This document shows positions 44,442 to 54,785 of a stretch of 64,000 bases of DNA, in pieces. A program made the position numbers and the translations under genes. The notes below the pieces were generated by a model, which saw nothing but the letters and a program-made list of their open reading frames with translations, did not search any database and was not told the origin of the DNA. Every line of letters starts with the position of its first letter. Within the stretch, counting starts at the first letter, position 1. Source of the DNA: Anodontia alba (Eukaryota; Mollusca; Bivalvia; Lucinida; Lucinidae); NCBI GenBank assembly GCA_964016985.1, contig OZ024825.1, positions 6,943,056 to 7,007,055 of the forward strand, written 5' to 3'.

Positions 44442-45579
44442 ACATGCTTAGGTTCACCTGTTTTCCTGAAATCAAAAGGAAACAAAACAAACTCTTAATT
44501 TTCAAAACACCTACATGTTGATCTATCAAAAGAATCACAGTGAAGTACTCTGCTCAGTCACTCTGGCATAAGACACAGCATCCAAGTGAGGGACTATTTG
44601 TGCGACTATATTTCCTTATTTTGGACAACGAATCAGGGGAGGTAATTGTGGACTGGTTCCTAGCTGGCCTCGGACCACAGTTATTTTTCCATTACCTTTC
44701 GTACAAAGACCTCTTGGGAAAAAATTGCTGACACCTTTGCAATCGATGCATACTTTCTTCTGCTTATGTCATCATTTCTTACCTTCAAATTTATCCACTT
44801 TACACATGACCATGACCAGCTCCTTTTCCTGCTGTTGTCTGTCAAAGTAAACACCTGTCAGTTCATACCAGTAACGGCCCATGTTGGCTCACTTCTTAGG
44901 GGTGTGCTTAGGTTCACCTGTTTTCCTGAAATCAAAAGGAAACAAAACAAACTTAATTTTCAAAACACCTACATGCTGATCTATCAAAAGAATCACAGTG
45001 AAGTACTCTGCTCAGTCACTCTGGCATAAGACACAGCATCCAAGTGAGGGACTATTTGTGCGACTATATTTCCTTATTTTGGACAACGAATCAGGGGAGG
45101 TAATTGTGGACTGGTTCCTAGCTGGGCCTCGGACCACAATTATTTTTCCATTACCTTTCGTACAAAGACCTCTTGGGAAAAAATTGCTGATAACTTTGCA
45201 ATCGATGCATACTTTCTTCTGCTTATGTCATCATTTCTTACCTTCAAATTTATCCGCTTTACACATGACCATGACCAGCTCCTTTTCCTGCTGTTGTCTG
45301 TCAAAGTAAACACCTGTCAGTTCATACCAGTTACGGCCCATGTTGGCTCACTTCTTAGGGGTGTGCTTAGGTTCACCTGTTTTCCTGAAATCAAAAGGAA
45401 ACAAAACAAACTCTTAATTTTCAAAACACCTACATGTTGATATATCAAAAGAATCACAGTGAAGTACTCTGCTCAGTCACTCTGGCATAAGACACAGCAT
45501 CCAAGTGAGGGACTATTTGTGCGACTATATTTCCTTATTTTGGACAACGAATCAGGGGAGGTAATTGTGGACTGGTTCC
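44442..45579. repeat. 460-bp tandem repeat, about 2.5 units
   Basis: Units start at 44442, 44903 and 45363 with GCTTAGGTTCACCTGTTTTC and are more than 95% alike by eye. The third is cut at 45579 by a MITE. On the minus strand each full unit has a strong acceptor (CCTTTTGATTTCAG|GAAAAC) and a donor (TTTGAAG|gtaag) enclosing about 140 nt, but every frame of that interval has a stop. No protein recognised. Confidence 0.9.
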
Positions 45580-45817
45580 GTATAAGCCAGCGCACAACAA
45601 AACTTATAATAAGACTTGTGACACCTGCGAAGACAGCTCAGTCTGCCCATCCCACAGTCTGATCATTTTACGCAAAGCATATGCATTTTACATCATCCAG
45701 GCTATTCCAAGAGGAATGAACGATACCCCTTGTCATACTGGGTAGACGTACAGTCTGATCTCTTTGCTGGTCACACAGGTCTTATTCTAGGTTTTGTCGT
45801 GCGCTGGCTCATATACG
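45580..45817. mobile_element. MITE with about 40-bp inverted ends
   Basis: Left GTATAAGCCAGCGCACAACA and AACTTATAATAAGACTTGTG; right CACAGGTCTTATTCTAGGTT and TGTCGTGCGCTGGCTCATAT. It truncates the third 460-bp unit. Confidence 0.85.
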
Positions 45818-46023
45818 AACTGTTCCAAATCAGTTGTAATGGCAGACTTTTCGAATGATTTTGGGTTGCTATGCGTAGAATAGGACTCGGTACCTTTGGT
45901 ACAATTCGAGCCATTTTTTCACAAGAGCGACAACATTTGTGACTGTCTGCTATACTGCAGACGAAAACTATAAGTAATGATACTCAGGAAATGCCACAAT
46001 TACGAAACACAGCCCTCTCGAAG

Positions 46024-46288
46024 CATCACGAAAACACGCCTATATAATATTGACCCTGATAAACCCCACTTTTATATAGTAAAGGTATACATTATTTTTC
46101 TTGTTTCTGCTCAAAAACATAGATTGTGGGTTCTCGTTAGAACCGCCTCGCCGAGGTGGTTTTATCGAGTAACCACAATCCATGTTTTGAACAGAAATGT
46201 GAAAAACATCAGAACTTTTTTATTTGAAAATTTTCCTTTTTTGGTTGCAAAATTTTCAATATATTTTAATGGGCGTGTTTTCGTAATG
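46024..46288 (-). mobile_element. MITE-A copy 9
   Basis: Starts CATCACGAAAACACGCCTAT and ends GGGCGTGTTTTCGTAATG. One CCCC arm is deleted. Confidence 0.85.
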
Positions 46289-47797
46289 ACACCAAAAAAA
46301 GGAGAGATGTTGAACAAATAAAGACAAAACAAGCATCACCTATGAAACCACAGTCGCACAACGAAAGAATAACTGCATCATAGGGACTGCCTTTGAACAG
46401 TTAGTATCATAACTACTAGGAGGGCTTAAACCAGTTTTACTTCCTCGGAATCTCACCCTGAATTCTAATGCAGCTTCAGATTACAAATACATGGTCGGTC
46501 CGCACAGGGGTCCTCTTACTCAGTTGTGAAACTGAACAGTACCACACATGTAATCAAAAATACTGTGTTGAAACACATCAAATGGTTCAATAGCAATCTG
46601 AAGCCAGAACACAAGAAAATAAAAGTAAGAAAGGATTGCCTTTGGAAACAAAGAACACACAAAATCAAGAAAAATTGGAGACTCGGTTTGATTGAGTCAC
46701 TTCATAACCACAAATAGAACCACCATAAGCCCGACCACAGACATTCCTAGTCAGGCGCTGACCATCTGAAATAGACTGAGGAAAGAGCTGCTATTTAGTC
46801 TGAGGACGGACCAAGCGTCGAGCAGTTAAAGAGGGAAACAAGTTTATCAACCATTGCTGGGTTAACAACAATGCATGCATTATACCGAAAATCAGTTTTG
46901 CCGAACAGTCTTTCTGATTGCACAGACTAAGTCGCTAATAAATTCAGGTTCGGACAGACCGTCTTGCAGAAGTATTTTCAAACCAACGTTACATTTGGAT
47001 ATTAATTCAGAAAGACGATGATAAAACTTAAAAAAATGTTTACGCAGATTATGATAATGGTACCCTTGCTTAAGAGGTTAAGGAGTAATTTTCATTTCGA
47101 TTATTAAATACACTGAGGTGACTAGATGCGCTAGCAAAGTGAAATATTTACTTAGGATGAAGCACGTAGGACACAGCCCATCCAAACTGGACAGTTTAAA
47201 ATATCACAATCAAACTTGAACCATTTCAGTAGAGATGATGTCATTACATATCGGTAAATTTAAATCCAAGTCAGCTTCTGAAAAAGGAGTCTTATCTCTA
47301 CGTAGCAAATTCTTTCCTTATAGAGTAGACCTCTCTCAGACGAGACAAAACCATTTCGACAGAGTTGTCTGCCCTGAAAAAAAAAATATCCACTAACTTA
47401 AAAAAATATCATTGCGTTTTGGAGCTGCTTTCCTATAGTATATCAAATGGTGAGTAAGGTGAGTCAAGCGGTGAGTAAGGTGAGCCAAGCGGTGAGTAAG
47501 TGGCTCCATTGATTTATGAAACATGTCGATAAAGTGTCGATTGCTCAAAGAAAAAATATTCCGAGATCATTTTAACGCTTCGCTTAGCACTCTGGGTAAA
47601 ATAACTTTTCAGCAGACGATACTTTGAAACAGTTTCCTTATTTTGCAAAGAAAGCAGAATTAGACATTTCATGCAAATTGTCTCCAATGCACGAAATATC
47701 AAATTCTGCTTTCTGGCAATAAAAAAAAAGGAAAAATATCATCGGTTTGCCAGAGCGTGGTATAGGTAAATATACTACGACTACATTGTACTTTTAG
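46289..47797. other. intron 4 sequence, nothing coding
   Basis: A relic of the hairpin MITE (CATTTCATGCAAATTGTCTCC) is at 47640-47715. A short tandem GGTGAGTAAGGTGAGYCAAGC x3 is at 47450-47503. Otherwise nothing recognised. Confidence 0.5.
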
Positions 47798-48003
47798 GAA
47801 TGGTAAAATTCACTGTGGAGATTTCTAACTGGGCATTTTGTGGTGACGTCAGATGTACTCATGGTAATTCCAACGAGGTGGGCACCGACCTAGAATTCGA
47901 GATCGTTGTCAAAGGATCCAAAAGCGCTAAACAGGAGCAGTCAGAGCCAAACCAAGGTCTCAAGTTTAGCTTGGGAAGTGGTGAAATGATACTGTCTAAA
48001 AAG
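47798..48003 (+). CDS. SAARP-like protein, exon 5 (domain 2, Cys motif)
   Basis: Acceptor CATTGTACTTTTAG|GAATGG and donor TCTAAAAAG|gtatct. 206 nt, entering phase 1 and leaving phase 0. It encodes MVKFTVEISNWAFCGDVRC, the counterpart of MKFNVMIEDWTFCG in domain 1, with both Cys kept, then TDLEFEIVVKGS and LGSGEMILSKK. The exon end falls at the same place as the exon 1 end, at the same phase. Confidence 0.8.
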
Positions 48004-49005
48004 GTATCTCATACACTTAATCAAAAAAAAGAAAAAAAAAAAGAAAGAAGAAAAAAAAAAAAAAAAAAAAAAAAAAAACAGTGGCGAGCTTTGGCGTTAA
48101 GCCGACTCCCTTTGAGTCAAAATCTTATTTTCATGAGACTTACCTTATACAGCTCTGCAACAAGTCCATTTTACTATAGTACCTATGAAAGTGTGTAATA
48201 TTGCCGGTGAGTGTTAGTGTGAGTGCCAAATAGTGTAGAACCTGATCAGATATGGGTCTACATTGTTTGCTCGGACCTGTCTTTCCGAATACGTAGCAGT
48301 AGTACGGTAATTTTCTCAAATCGAAACCCTCAGAAATCATCCTGGATCCGTCTTTAAACCCAGTGTTACTGTCAAAAAATAAATCAGAAATGAGCCCCAG
48401 GGCAAGAAAATATACCTTTGACACATTAGGTCAACGAAGATTCAACTGTTCAGATCAGTTTTCGTTGTCCGCAGGAAGACATTTTGTATCCGTATCCTTG
48501 GCTATCCAAATTCTGCACAATAAAGATTCATATCAGACTGCGCGAATGCGCAGGCTCATCTGAATCTTCGCTGGGTGCACATGTCCGAAGGTACGTTTTC
48601 TGATGTTGAAGACAAATGTCTTCACAAACATTCTTTCAATGCAATAATTAACATATATTTACCACTGGTTTTGCCTGGGGTTGAACCCACGCCATGCAAG
48701 CTCTGACCAATGCGACAACGTCGCCTAGCACTGCAGTGTATGTCGTCTTTACCAATGGCGCTGCCGAGACAACCCCCAAAACAGTTATTCAAATAGCGCT
48801 TATAAAACACAACCCCGAAAAAAGTTATTCAAATTAAACGCTTATAAGCGCTAATAAAAAGACAACCCCCAAAAAGGTTGTTCAGAGAAACGTATATTTA
48901 AAAATTGCTTTTTCCAATAAACGTATATTTATATTACTCGTCTGTGTTGATTGTCATCAAACCTGTTATTTAAGCCTGTTTAAGTTATCAAGGGGAAACA
49001 CCCTG
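48004..49005. other. intron 5 sequence with diverged MITE and tRNA-like fragment
   Basis: 48410-48618 is a diverged copy of the AAAACGTACC family (TCGTTGTCCGCAGGAAGAC, CATGTCCGAAGGTACGTTTT). 48690-48705 reads GGGTTGAACCC-type B box in reverse, probably a SINE fragment. A run of about 19 A is at 48055-48078. Confidence 0.55.
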
Positions 49006-49273
49006 CATTATGAAAACATGCCTATGTAATTTGACTTCCTTAAACCCCACGTTTATATAGTAAAACTGGGGTTTATAGGGGTATACATTATTTTCTTACT
49101 TTGCTATAAAACATATATTGTGAGTATTTCGTAGAACCGCCTCGCCGAGGCGGTTCTAACGAGTACCACAATCTATGTTTTGAGCAGGAATATGAAAATT
49201 ATCAGAATTTTTTCTGTCAAAATTTCCTTTTCTGGTATTTTCAATATATTTGAATAGGCGTGTTTGCGTAATG
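49006..49273 (-). mobile_element. MITE-A copy 10
   Basis: Starts CATTATGAAAACATGCCTAT and ends GCGTGTTTGCGTAATG; central tip GAACCGCCTCGCCGAGGCGG. Confidence 0.85.
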
Positions 49274-49594
49274 ATCTTTAAAATGTTCTCTTCTCTTCCA
49301 TTTGAGAAATAGTTTACAAGATGTCCTGGAAGGTCCACTGCCACAGAACATAGCCTGCGAATTATACCAAGAGGAAGAACAAACACATCATGAGAGACAG
49401 TACACATACAATAAACAAAAGAAAAGCAAAGTTCATTTAACCATCTTCCTCTGTCCCGACGAGATGTATACAATGAAATGAAAGAAGAATTGTTCCTAAA
49501 GGAACGACTTTGTTCCCATGGGGAGCAATAGTTGAGGGTCTCAATGGGGTACCTGTAAAATCAGTAATCAGTAATTTTCAGCCCCAAAATCAGT

Positions 49595-49873
49595 CATTAA
49601 CAAAACAAGCCTATTCAAATATACTGAAATTTTTACCACCATAAAATGAAAATTTTCCGATGAAAAATTCTGATAATTTTCATAATTCTGCTCAAAACAT
49701 AGATTGTGGGTACTCGTTAGAATCGCCTCGCCGAGGCGGTTCTAACGAGTACCTACAATCTATGTTTTTGAGCAGAAATAAGGAAAATAATGTATACCCC
49801 TGTAAACCCCAGTTTTACTATATAAAAGTGGGGTTTAAGGGGGTCAAAATTATATAGGCGTGTTTTCGTGATG
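49595..49873 (+). mobile_element. MITE-A copy 11
   Basis: Starts CATTAACAAAACAAGCCTAT and ends GCGTGTTTTCGTGATG; well-preserved palindrome. The flanks are repeated CAGTAATC-type sequence. Confidence 0.88.
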
Positions 49874-50442
49874 AATCAGTAATTTTTAAGGGCAAAAATC
49901 AGTAATCACTAATTCTTTTTCCAAATCAGTAAAATTACAAACTCTCATCCTTTCTCTAAGTGTTTTTGAATTTCTCGTATGGTAAATGCACCTAACCTAT
50001 CTCATCTTCTATGTAACAATATCTTACTGTAACACATACACACATCATACAAGCAAATATAGTGTGAAGTAGCCACTAGCAGATATTTCTGATCGTGATA
50101 GACAGTTTGTCCGTATTCAGCACCAGCTTTCCACAGCGAGGTATTTTATGGTCAGACCCTTGCCTTAATGAGTTTGACACAACTGAATTTATTAACTTAA
50201 TATTGATTTTACGACGAAATCGCTAACCGCTAACCATTTGCAATGTCGCTAACTGGTAGTTTTTTTACCCTTTCGCAAATCAGTGTATTTTCAACCAATT
50301 TCGTTAATCATTAAGCATGTACGATGCCACTTAATGATAACATTTTGCTTCAAAATTCGCGAATCAGTATATTTTTGTGCTATAATTCACTAATCAACAA
50401 ACCCCATTGCGACCCTCATATTTGATTTAATTTCCCTCAAGC

Positions 50443-50443
<1 letters not shown>

Positions 50444-50490
<47 letters not shown>
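50444..50490. repeat. (TA)n microsatellite
   Basis: About 23 TA units in intron 5. The preceding 49874-50443 has no gene; it contains reiterated AATCAGTAAT / CGCTAACC motifs. Confidence 0.95.
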
Positions 50491-50492
<2 letters not shown>

Positions 50493-51167
50493 TCGTAAAT
50501 CACTCACCTTTTACGGTCAGCGACAACAGCGAAGAGAAAAGTATGAATGTAGAATTTCATCATCAATATACATGAAAGTGTGTGGCCTTTGTGTGTTTCT
50601 GGCTTGAACAATCTTGCTAGGGGTCACAAAATATTATGTTTGCCAAATTGTATTGAAAATAAAAAATAAGTCCCTTCTCTGGCGACCATTTTTATCTGAC
50701 GAATCATGATGCGCTTGAACAATCTTGGTACAGGGTCATCAAGTAATATTTATGCCTAATTGTACTGAAATCAGTCCAACGGTTTCTGAAAAGACGTTTT
50801 TGAAAGCTATTTTACAAATAAAAAGAAAAATGCCCTCCCTCCTGTTCGTCCTTTTTTCTGATGAATGATCCGGCTCGAACAATCTTGGTACAGAGTCACT
50901 CAAGGAACACTTCTGCCAAAGTATATTGAAATCAGTCTAGTGGCTTCTGACAAGAAGAGTTCTAAAGTTTTTTTCAATAGACATATAGGAAAACTAACCC
51001 CACCCCTTGGCGGCCAGGCTTTTGACAAATCATCACGAGTTGAACACTTTTGGTATGGGGTCATGTTATGACCCAACACTCGCCTTCGATTATCTACCTT
51101 GGCAGATTACGCATAGCTTGTAGGTATATATTCAATCTCTGACAACTGCGTCAGGGAGTCGACTCTT

Positions 51168-51221
51168 TGGCTCAGTGGTTAGAGTATTGGAATTTTATCC
51201 GGACATACCGGGTTCGATCTC
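51168..51221 (+). promoter_or_regulatory. tRNA-like Pol III A/B boxes in left LTR
   Basis: A box TGGCTCAGTGGT (51168-51179) and B box GGTTCGATCTC (51211-51221). Spacing of about 31 bp is in the range of tRNA promoters. The right LTR has the same at 51474-51485 and 51518-51528 (GGTTCGAATCA). The intervening sequence does not pair as a full tRNA, so it is a promoter-like module rather than a tRNA gene. Confidence 0.65.
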
Positions 51222-51285
51222 ACTATAGGCGGGATTTTTTTTCAGCTATGCTTCATTCCTTTGTTACGACTTTCATGTCGTGAGA

Positions 51286-51303
51286 TAGGGGCTCGTCCGG
51301 GAT
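51286..51303 (+). other. primer-binding site, tRNA-Pro type
   Basis: TAGGGGCTCGTCCGGGAT directly after the left LTR. It matches the 18-nt tRNA-Pro primer-binding site of murine gammaretroviruses at 17 of 18 positions (second base differs). It would pair with the 3' end of tRNA-Pro to prime minus-strand synthesis. Confidence 0.8.
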
Positions 51304-51357
51304 CGGACTTTACTTCGCCAAAAATGGCTTCGCGTCATCATAAATGATGACTTCCTT

Positions 51358-51369
51358 GAAGAGGGGGAG
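51358..51369 (+). other. polypurine tract
   Basis: GAAGAGGGGGAG ends exactly at the first base of the right LTR, where a plus-strand primer is expected. Confidence 0.8.
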
Positions 51370-52400
51370 TGTTACGACCCAACACTCGCCTTCGATTATC
51401 TGCCTTGGCAGATTACTCATTGCTCGTAGGTATATATTCAATCTCTGACAACTGCGTCAGGGAGTCGATTCTTTGGCTCAGTGGTTAGAGTATTGGATTT
51501 TTTATCCGGACAGACCGGGTTCGAATCACACGACAGGCGGGATTTTTTTTTCAGCTATGCTTCATTCCTTTGTTACGACTTTCATGTCGTAAGAGCCACC
51601 AAAGGATCATTCTGTCAAATTATATTGAATTCGGTCCAGCATTTTCTGACAAGAAGATTTTTAACATTTTCTATATAGATATATAGGAGAAAATAAGCCC
51701 CTCTCACCACCATCCACACCCACCCCCACCCCAATCCCTTGGCGGCCATGTGTTCTGACGAATCATCACGACTTGAGCAATTATGGCAGTAGGTCACCAA
51801 AGAAATATATATTTAAAGTTTTGTCAATAAACATACAAGAAAAATAAGTCCTGCCCCCACCACGTGGCGGTCATGTGTTAAACAAATACTGACGGCTTGA
51901 ACAATCTTAGTAATGGGTCACCAAAGAAACGTTTCTGCCAAATAATATAAGAATCAGTCGAGCAGTTTCTGACAAGAAGATTTTTTATTTTTTATTTTTT
52001 TTTCCTGGCGACCAGTATCCTGCAAGTGTTCTAAATCTTTAAACAATTACAAGTCATTATCGCCCAAGGATCATTTTAGTGAAATTTGGTTAAAATTCAG
52101 AGGTAGTTCACGTAATATAAAGGAGAAGAAATTTCTTGAGTGTTTGTTTTATGAGTATCTGCAGTAAAAACCTCGAACGCAGTATGTAGACTTCTATCAT
52201 ATCATATGGCATGTTTATATACAGAAGAATTTCATTATCTCAAACTGCAAGGGACTACAATGTTGTTGAGGTAACAGTAGTTTGAGTCAAAAGGAATATA
52301 AATGAGAGGAACAAATACTAAATTAAACCAGTGTTGCATTTTATTTAGTTTGAGTTATCAGTGTTGAAAAAAATGACATGGCGATATTTTGTATTCACAG

Positions 52401-52661
52401 TTTGTGGCCGATGGAAGCGCCACCATGTCAACGATGGCGACCGGCTATCCGAAATACAGACGACATGGTTCTAAGGACATTTTCAAACTTCGCTTTCCAA
52501 AGTTTACGTCTAACGTCTTGTATGATCCGGTGATGTCAGTTAACGGTAAATCTGATGATGATGATGATGATGATGATTTAAGTGGAAGCTCCAGTTTGCA
52601 AACTTCTCTGATGGCCGTGATCGTTCTAGCTACCGCGTTTGTATTTAGGGACTTACTCTAG
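52401..52661 (+). CDS. SAARP-like protein, terminal exon 6
   Basis: Acceptor TTTGTATTCACAG|TTT, phase 0. It encodes the end of domain 2 (GYPKYRRHGSKDIFKLRF, VLYDPVMSV), matching PKLSTVAGKQMFVFRF and VFYDPIIGF in exon 2. An Asp run of eight from a GAT repeat follows, then a Ser-rich stretch and a hydrophobic tail (LMAVIVLATAFVF) before TAG 52659-52661. Small residues before a C-terminal hydrophobic segment suggest GPI anchoring. The acidic run fits a calcium-binding matrix protein. No clear AATAAA nearby. Confidence 0.78.
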   Translation, partial: FVADGSATMSTMATGYPKYRRHGSKDIFKLRFPKFTSNVLYDPVMSVNGKSDDDDDDDDLSGSSSLQTSLMAVIVLATAFVFRDLL

Positions 52662-52710
52662 TTTTCAAAACAGAACAAAATTTGCATAGCTCCAGATGAG
52701 AGCGGAGTTA

Positions 52711-52971
52711 CATTACGATAACATGCCCATTCAAATATACTGAAAATTTGACTACCAAAAAATGAAAATTTTCAGATAAAAATTCTGATATTTGTCTAAT
52801 TTCTGCTCAAAACATAGATTGTGAGTACTCGTTAGGACTGCCTCGTCAAGGTGGTTCTTATGAGTACCCACAATCTATGTTTTTGAGCAGAAAAAAAATA
52901 ATGTACACCCGAGTTTAACTATATAAGTGGGGTTTAAGGGATCAACATTATATAGGTAGGTTTTTGTGATG
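52711..52971 (+). mobile_element. MITE-A copy 12
   Basis: Starts CATTACGATAACATGCCCAT and ends GTAGGTTTTTGTGATG; palindrome with several mismatches. It lies 50 bp after the host gene's stop, so it may fall in the 3' UTR. Confidence 0.82.
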
Positions 52972-52984
52972 ACATGAATCAGAC

Positions 52985-53092
52985 AAATATTTTTCTTATT
53001 TCTCCACAAAACATATATTATGGATACTTGTTAGAAACGCCTCATCGAGGCGTTTCTAACGTGTACCACTACATATTTTTCCGTGGAAAAAT
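52985..53092. mobile_element. palindromic MITE, AAAACATATATTATGG family
   Basis: Central GTTAGAAACGCCTC / GAGGCGTTTCTAAC with TTATTTCTCCACAAAACATA on one arm and the diverged partner on the other. Confidence 0.7.
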
Positions 53093-53226
53093 TAGACAAA
53101 TAACAAAACTTTTCGGTTGAAAAAAAAGCGTCATATCTGAAGCTATGTATACATAGAATTTACGACGGTGGACAGTGGTGGGTTCTAACACGTATACGTA
53201 CTTAGTAAAATGTTACTTAAGTCTAT

Positions 53227-53483
53227 CATAATAGAAAACATACCTATATAATTTTGACACCCTTAAACCCCACTTTTATATAGTAAAACAGGGGGTTTAC
53301 TGGGTTATACATTATATTTCTTTTTTCTGCTCAAAAACATAGATTGTGGGTACTCGTTAGAACCGTAACCACAATCTATGTTTTGAGCAGAAATATGAAA
53401 AAATATCAGTTTTTCTATCTGAAAATTTTTAGTTTTTGGAGGTAAAATGTTCAGTATATTTGATTAGGCGTGTTTTCGTAATG
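53227..53483 (-). mobile_element. MITE-A copy 13
   Basis: Starts CATAATAGAAAACATACCTA and ends GGCGTGTTTTCGTAATG. The palindrome tip is deleted (GAACCGTAACC), leaving imperfect arms. Confidence 0.8.
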
Positions 53484-53737
53484 TTTTTGCCTTACCATTA
53501 CTGTACAAATGCTAATGTATATATAATATATAAGGCGCAACATGGGAAAACCTACAATTTGTGACCTGAGTGCCTAACGAAGACTCGGTATTTCAAACAA
53601 GCAATATGAGCTTCAACGTTCTAGGGGAAGATTTCACATAAGCTACAAGTAGCTTGTCATCTGATCCTTTATGTTATTTGTGTATGTCTGTGTTGTATAT
53701 ATTATATTCAATAAACTATCCTTTAAACCAAAGTTAA

Positions 53738-53890
53738 AAAACGTACCTTCGGACATGTATGCGCACACGCGCAGTCAGATTAGAGTTTTCCTTGATCGCA
53801 TGAAGAAACTTTGAATCTTTTGCTATCTAAAATGCGCCGGATGCAAATTCTGGTCACATGTCCGAAGGTACTTTTATTGACGTTCGGGCT
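53738..53890. mobile_element. MITE, AAAACGTACCTTCGGAC family, copy
   Basis: Ends AACGTACCTTCGGACATG and CATGTCCGAAGGTACTTTTA, with GCGCACACGCGCAGTCAGAT inside. Confidence 0.75.
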
Positions 53891-53942
53891 CATATGTTCT
53901 GGGTTCTCATTTGAATTGCATCGATAAGTCAGTTGGGTACCC

Positions 53943-54450
53943 ACTAGTGTTGCCACTTATAATCGAGCATCAGTCACTTTTGCCTCTTGTGACAGATAAT
54001 CGGAAAGATTTTTATAGTCGACTAATAGGAAAATTCTATTTTTAGAAAAATAGTTTTCTTAAGTTATATTTTAAAGGCAATTTATAAAGAAATGAAATTC
54101 AAAGCTTTCTATTTGGGTCATTCTAGATTTGTGGTCAATAAAAGTGAAAAAAAAAATGATAAAATAGGCTTAAAACGTCAACCCAAAAGTACTGATATTT
54201 TTCTTATTTATCCATGAAACATATGCGGAGGCGCTTCTAATGAGTACACACAACATATGTTTTCATAGATGAATAAGAAAAATATTATGTGGATAGCCCT
54301 CTTATTGATCTGGCGCAAAGAATAAGTACCTGGAAGAGGGCTAAATGAAGAGTGAATATATTTTCTACAAGTCGACTATTCATCGATGATTAGTCGGTTT
54401 TACAAAACCGATAATCGACTATAAAAGTCTGGCCGGTTCCCAACACTAGT
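53943..54450. mobile_element. MITE (ACTAGTGTTG ends) with nested palindrome
   Basis: Ends ACTAGTGTTGCC and CCCAACACTAGT. Subterminal ATAATCGGAAAGATTTTTAT and CGATAATCGACTATAAAAGT. A truncated palindrome related to 40078-40262 is nested at about 54197-54290. Confidence 0.7.
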
Positions 54451-54785
54451 ACCCGCAACATATGCCTTTGTAAAGAAATAGACAAAAGTACACTGACTGT
54501 AATCTGAAGACTACGGAATAGATGAACTGTGCGCTTATATGGATACGTGCGGTAATTAGGTCGAATACGGTTAACGATAGTCTATGTCTCTTTCTTTTGG
54601 GATAAGCATGTAGTGAAAACAATGTAAAATTCTAAAATCTTAATTTCCTTTGACGTCCGTGGTGACGTCTCCAAATAAATAAAGTCTCGTCCTAAAATGC
54701 TTTCTCAACTCTTTGAATGAAAGTTTATAATAAATGTAAACTCTATTGTTGTTGTGTCAAACAGATTTACGAGGTACGATCAAAA

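Larger units (their letters stand above)
51064..51594 (+). mobile_element. TRIM (miniature LTR retrotransposon) with Pol III-like LTRs
   Basis: Two direct repeats of 222 and 225 bp (51064-51285 and 51370-51594), each TGTTAYGAC...GTCGTRAGA, flank only 84 bp. Right after the left LTR is a primer-binding site, and right before the right LTR a purine tract. Flanks GTCA / GCCA may be a mutated 4-bp target-site duplication. No coding capacity. TRIMs depend on proteins from other LTR elements. Unusually, both LTRs contain tRNA-like A and B boxes. Confidence 0.8.
50590..52130. repeat. tandem-unit repeat region (GAACAATCTTGG units)
   Basis: At least six degenerate units of roughly 110-185 bp with TGACGAATCATGA, TGAACAATCTTGGTA, GGGTCACCAAAG, CTGAAATCAGTCCA and TTCTGACAAGAAG in constant order. 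The TRIM at 51064-51594 is inserted in one unit, between GGGGTCA and CCACCAAAGG. Confidence 0.75.
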
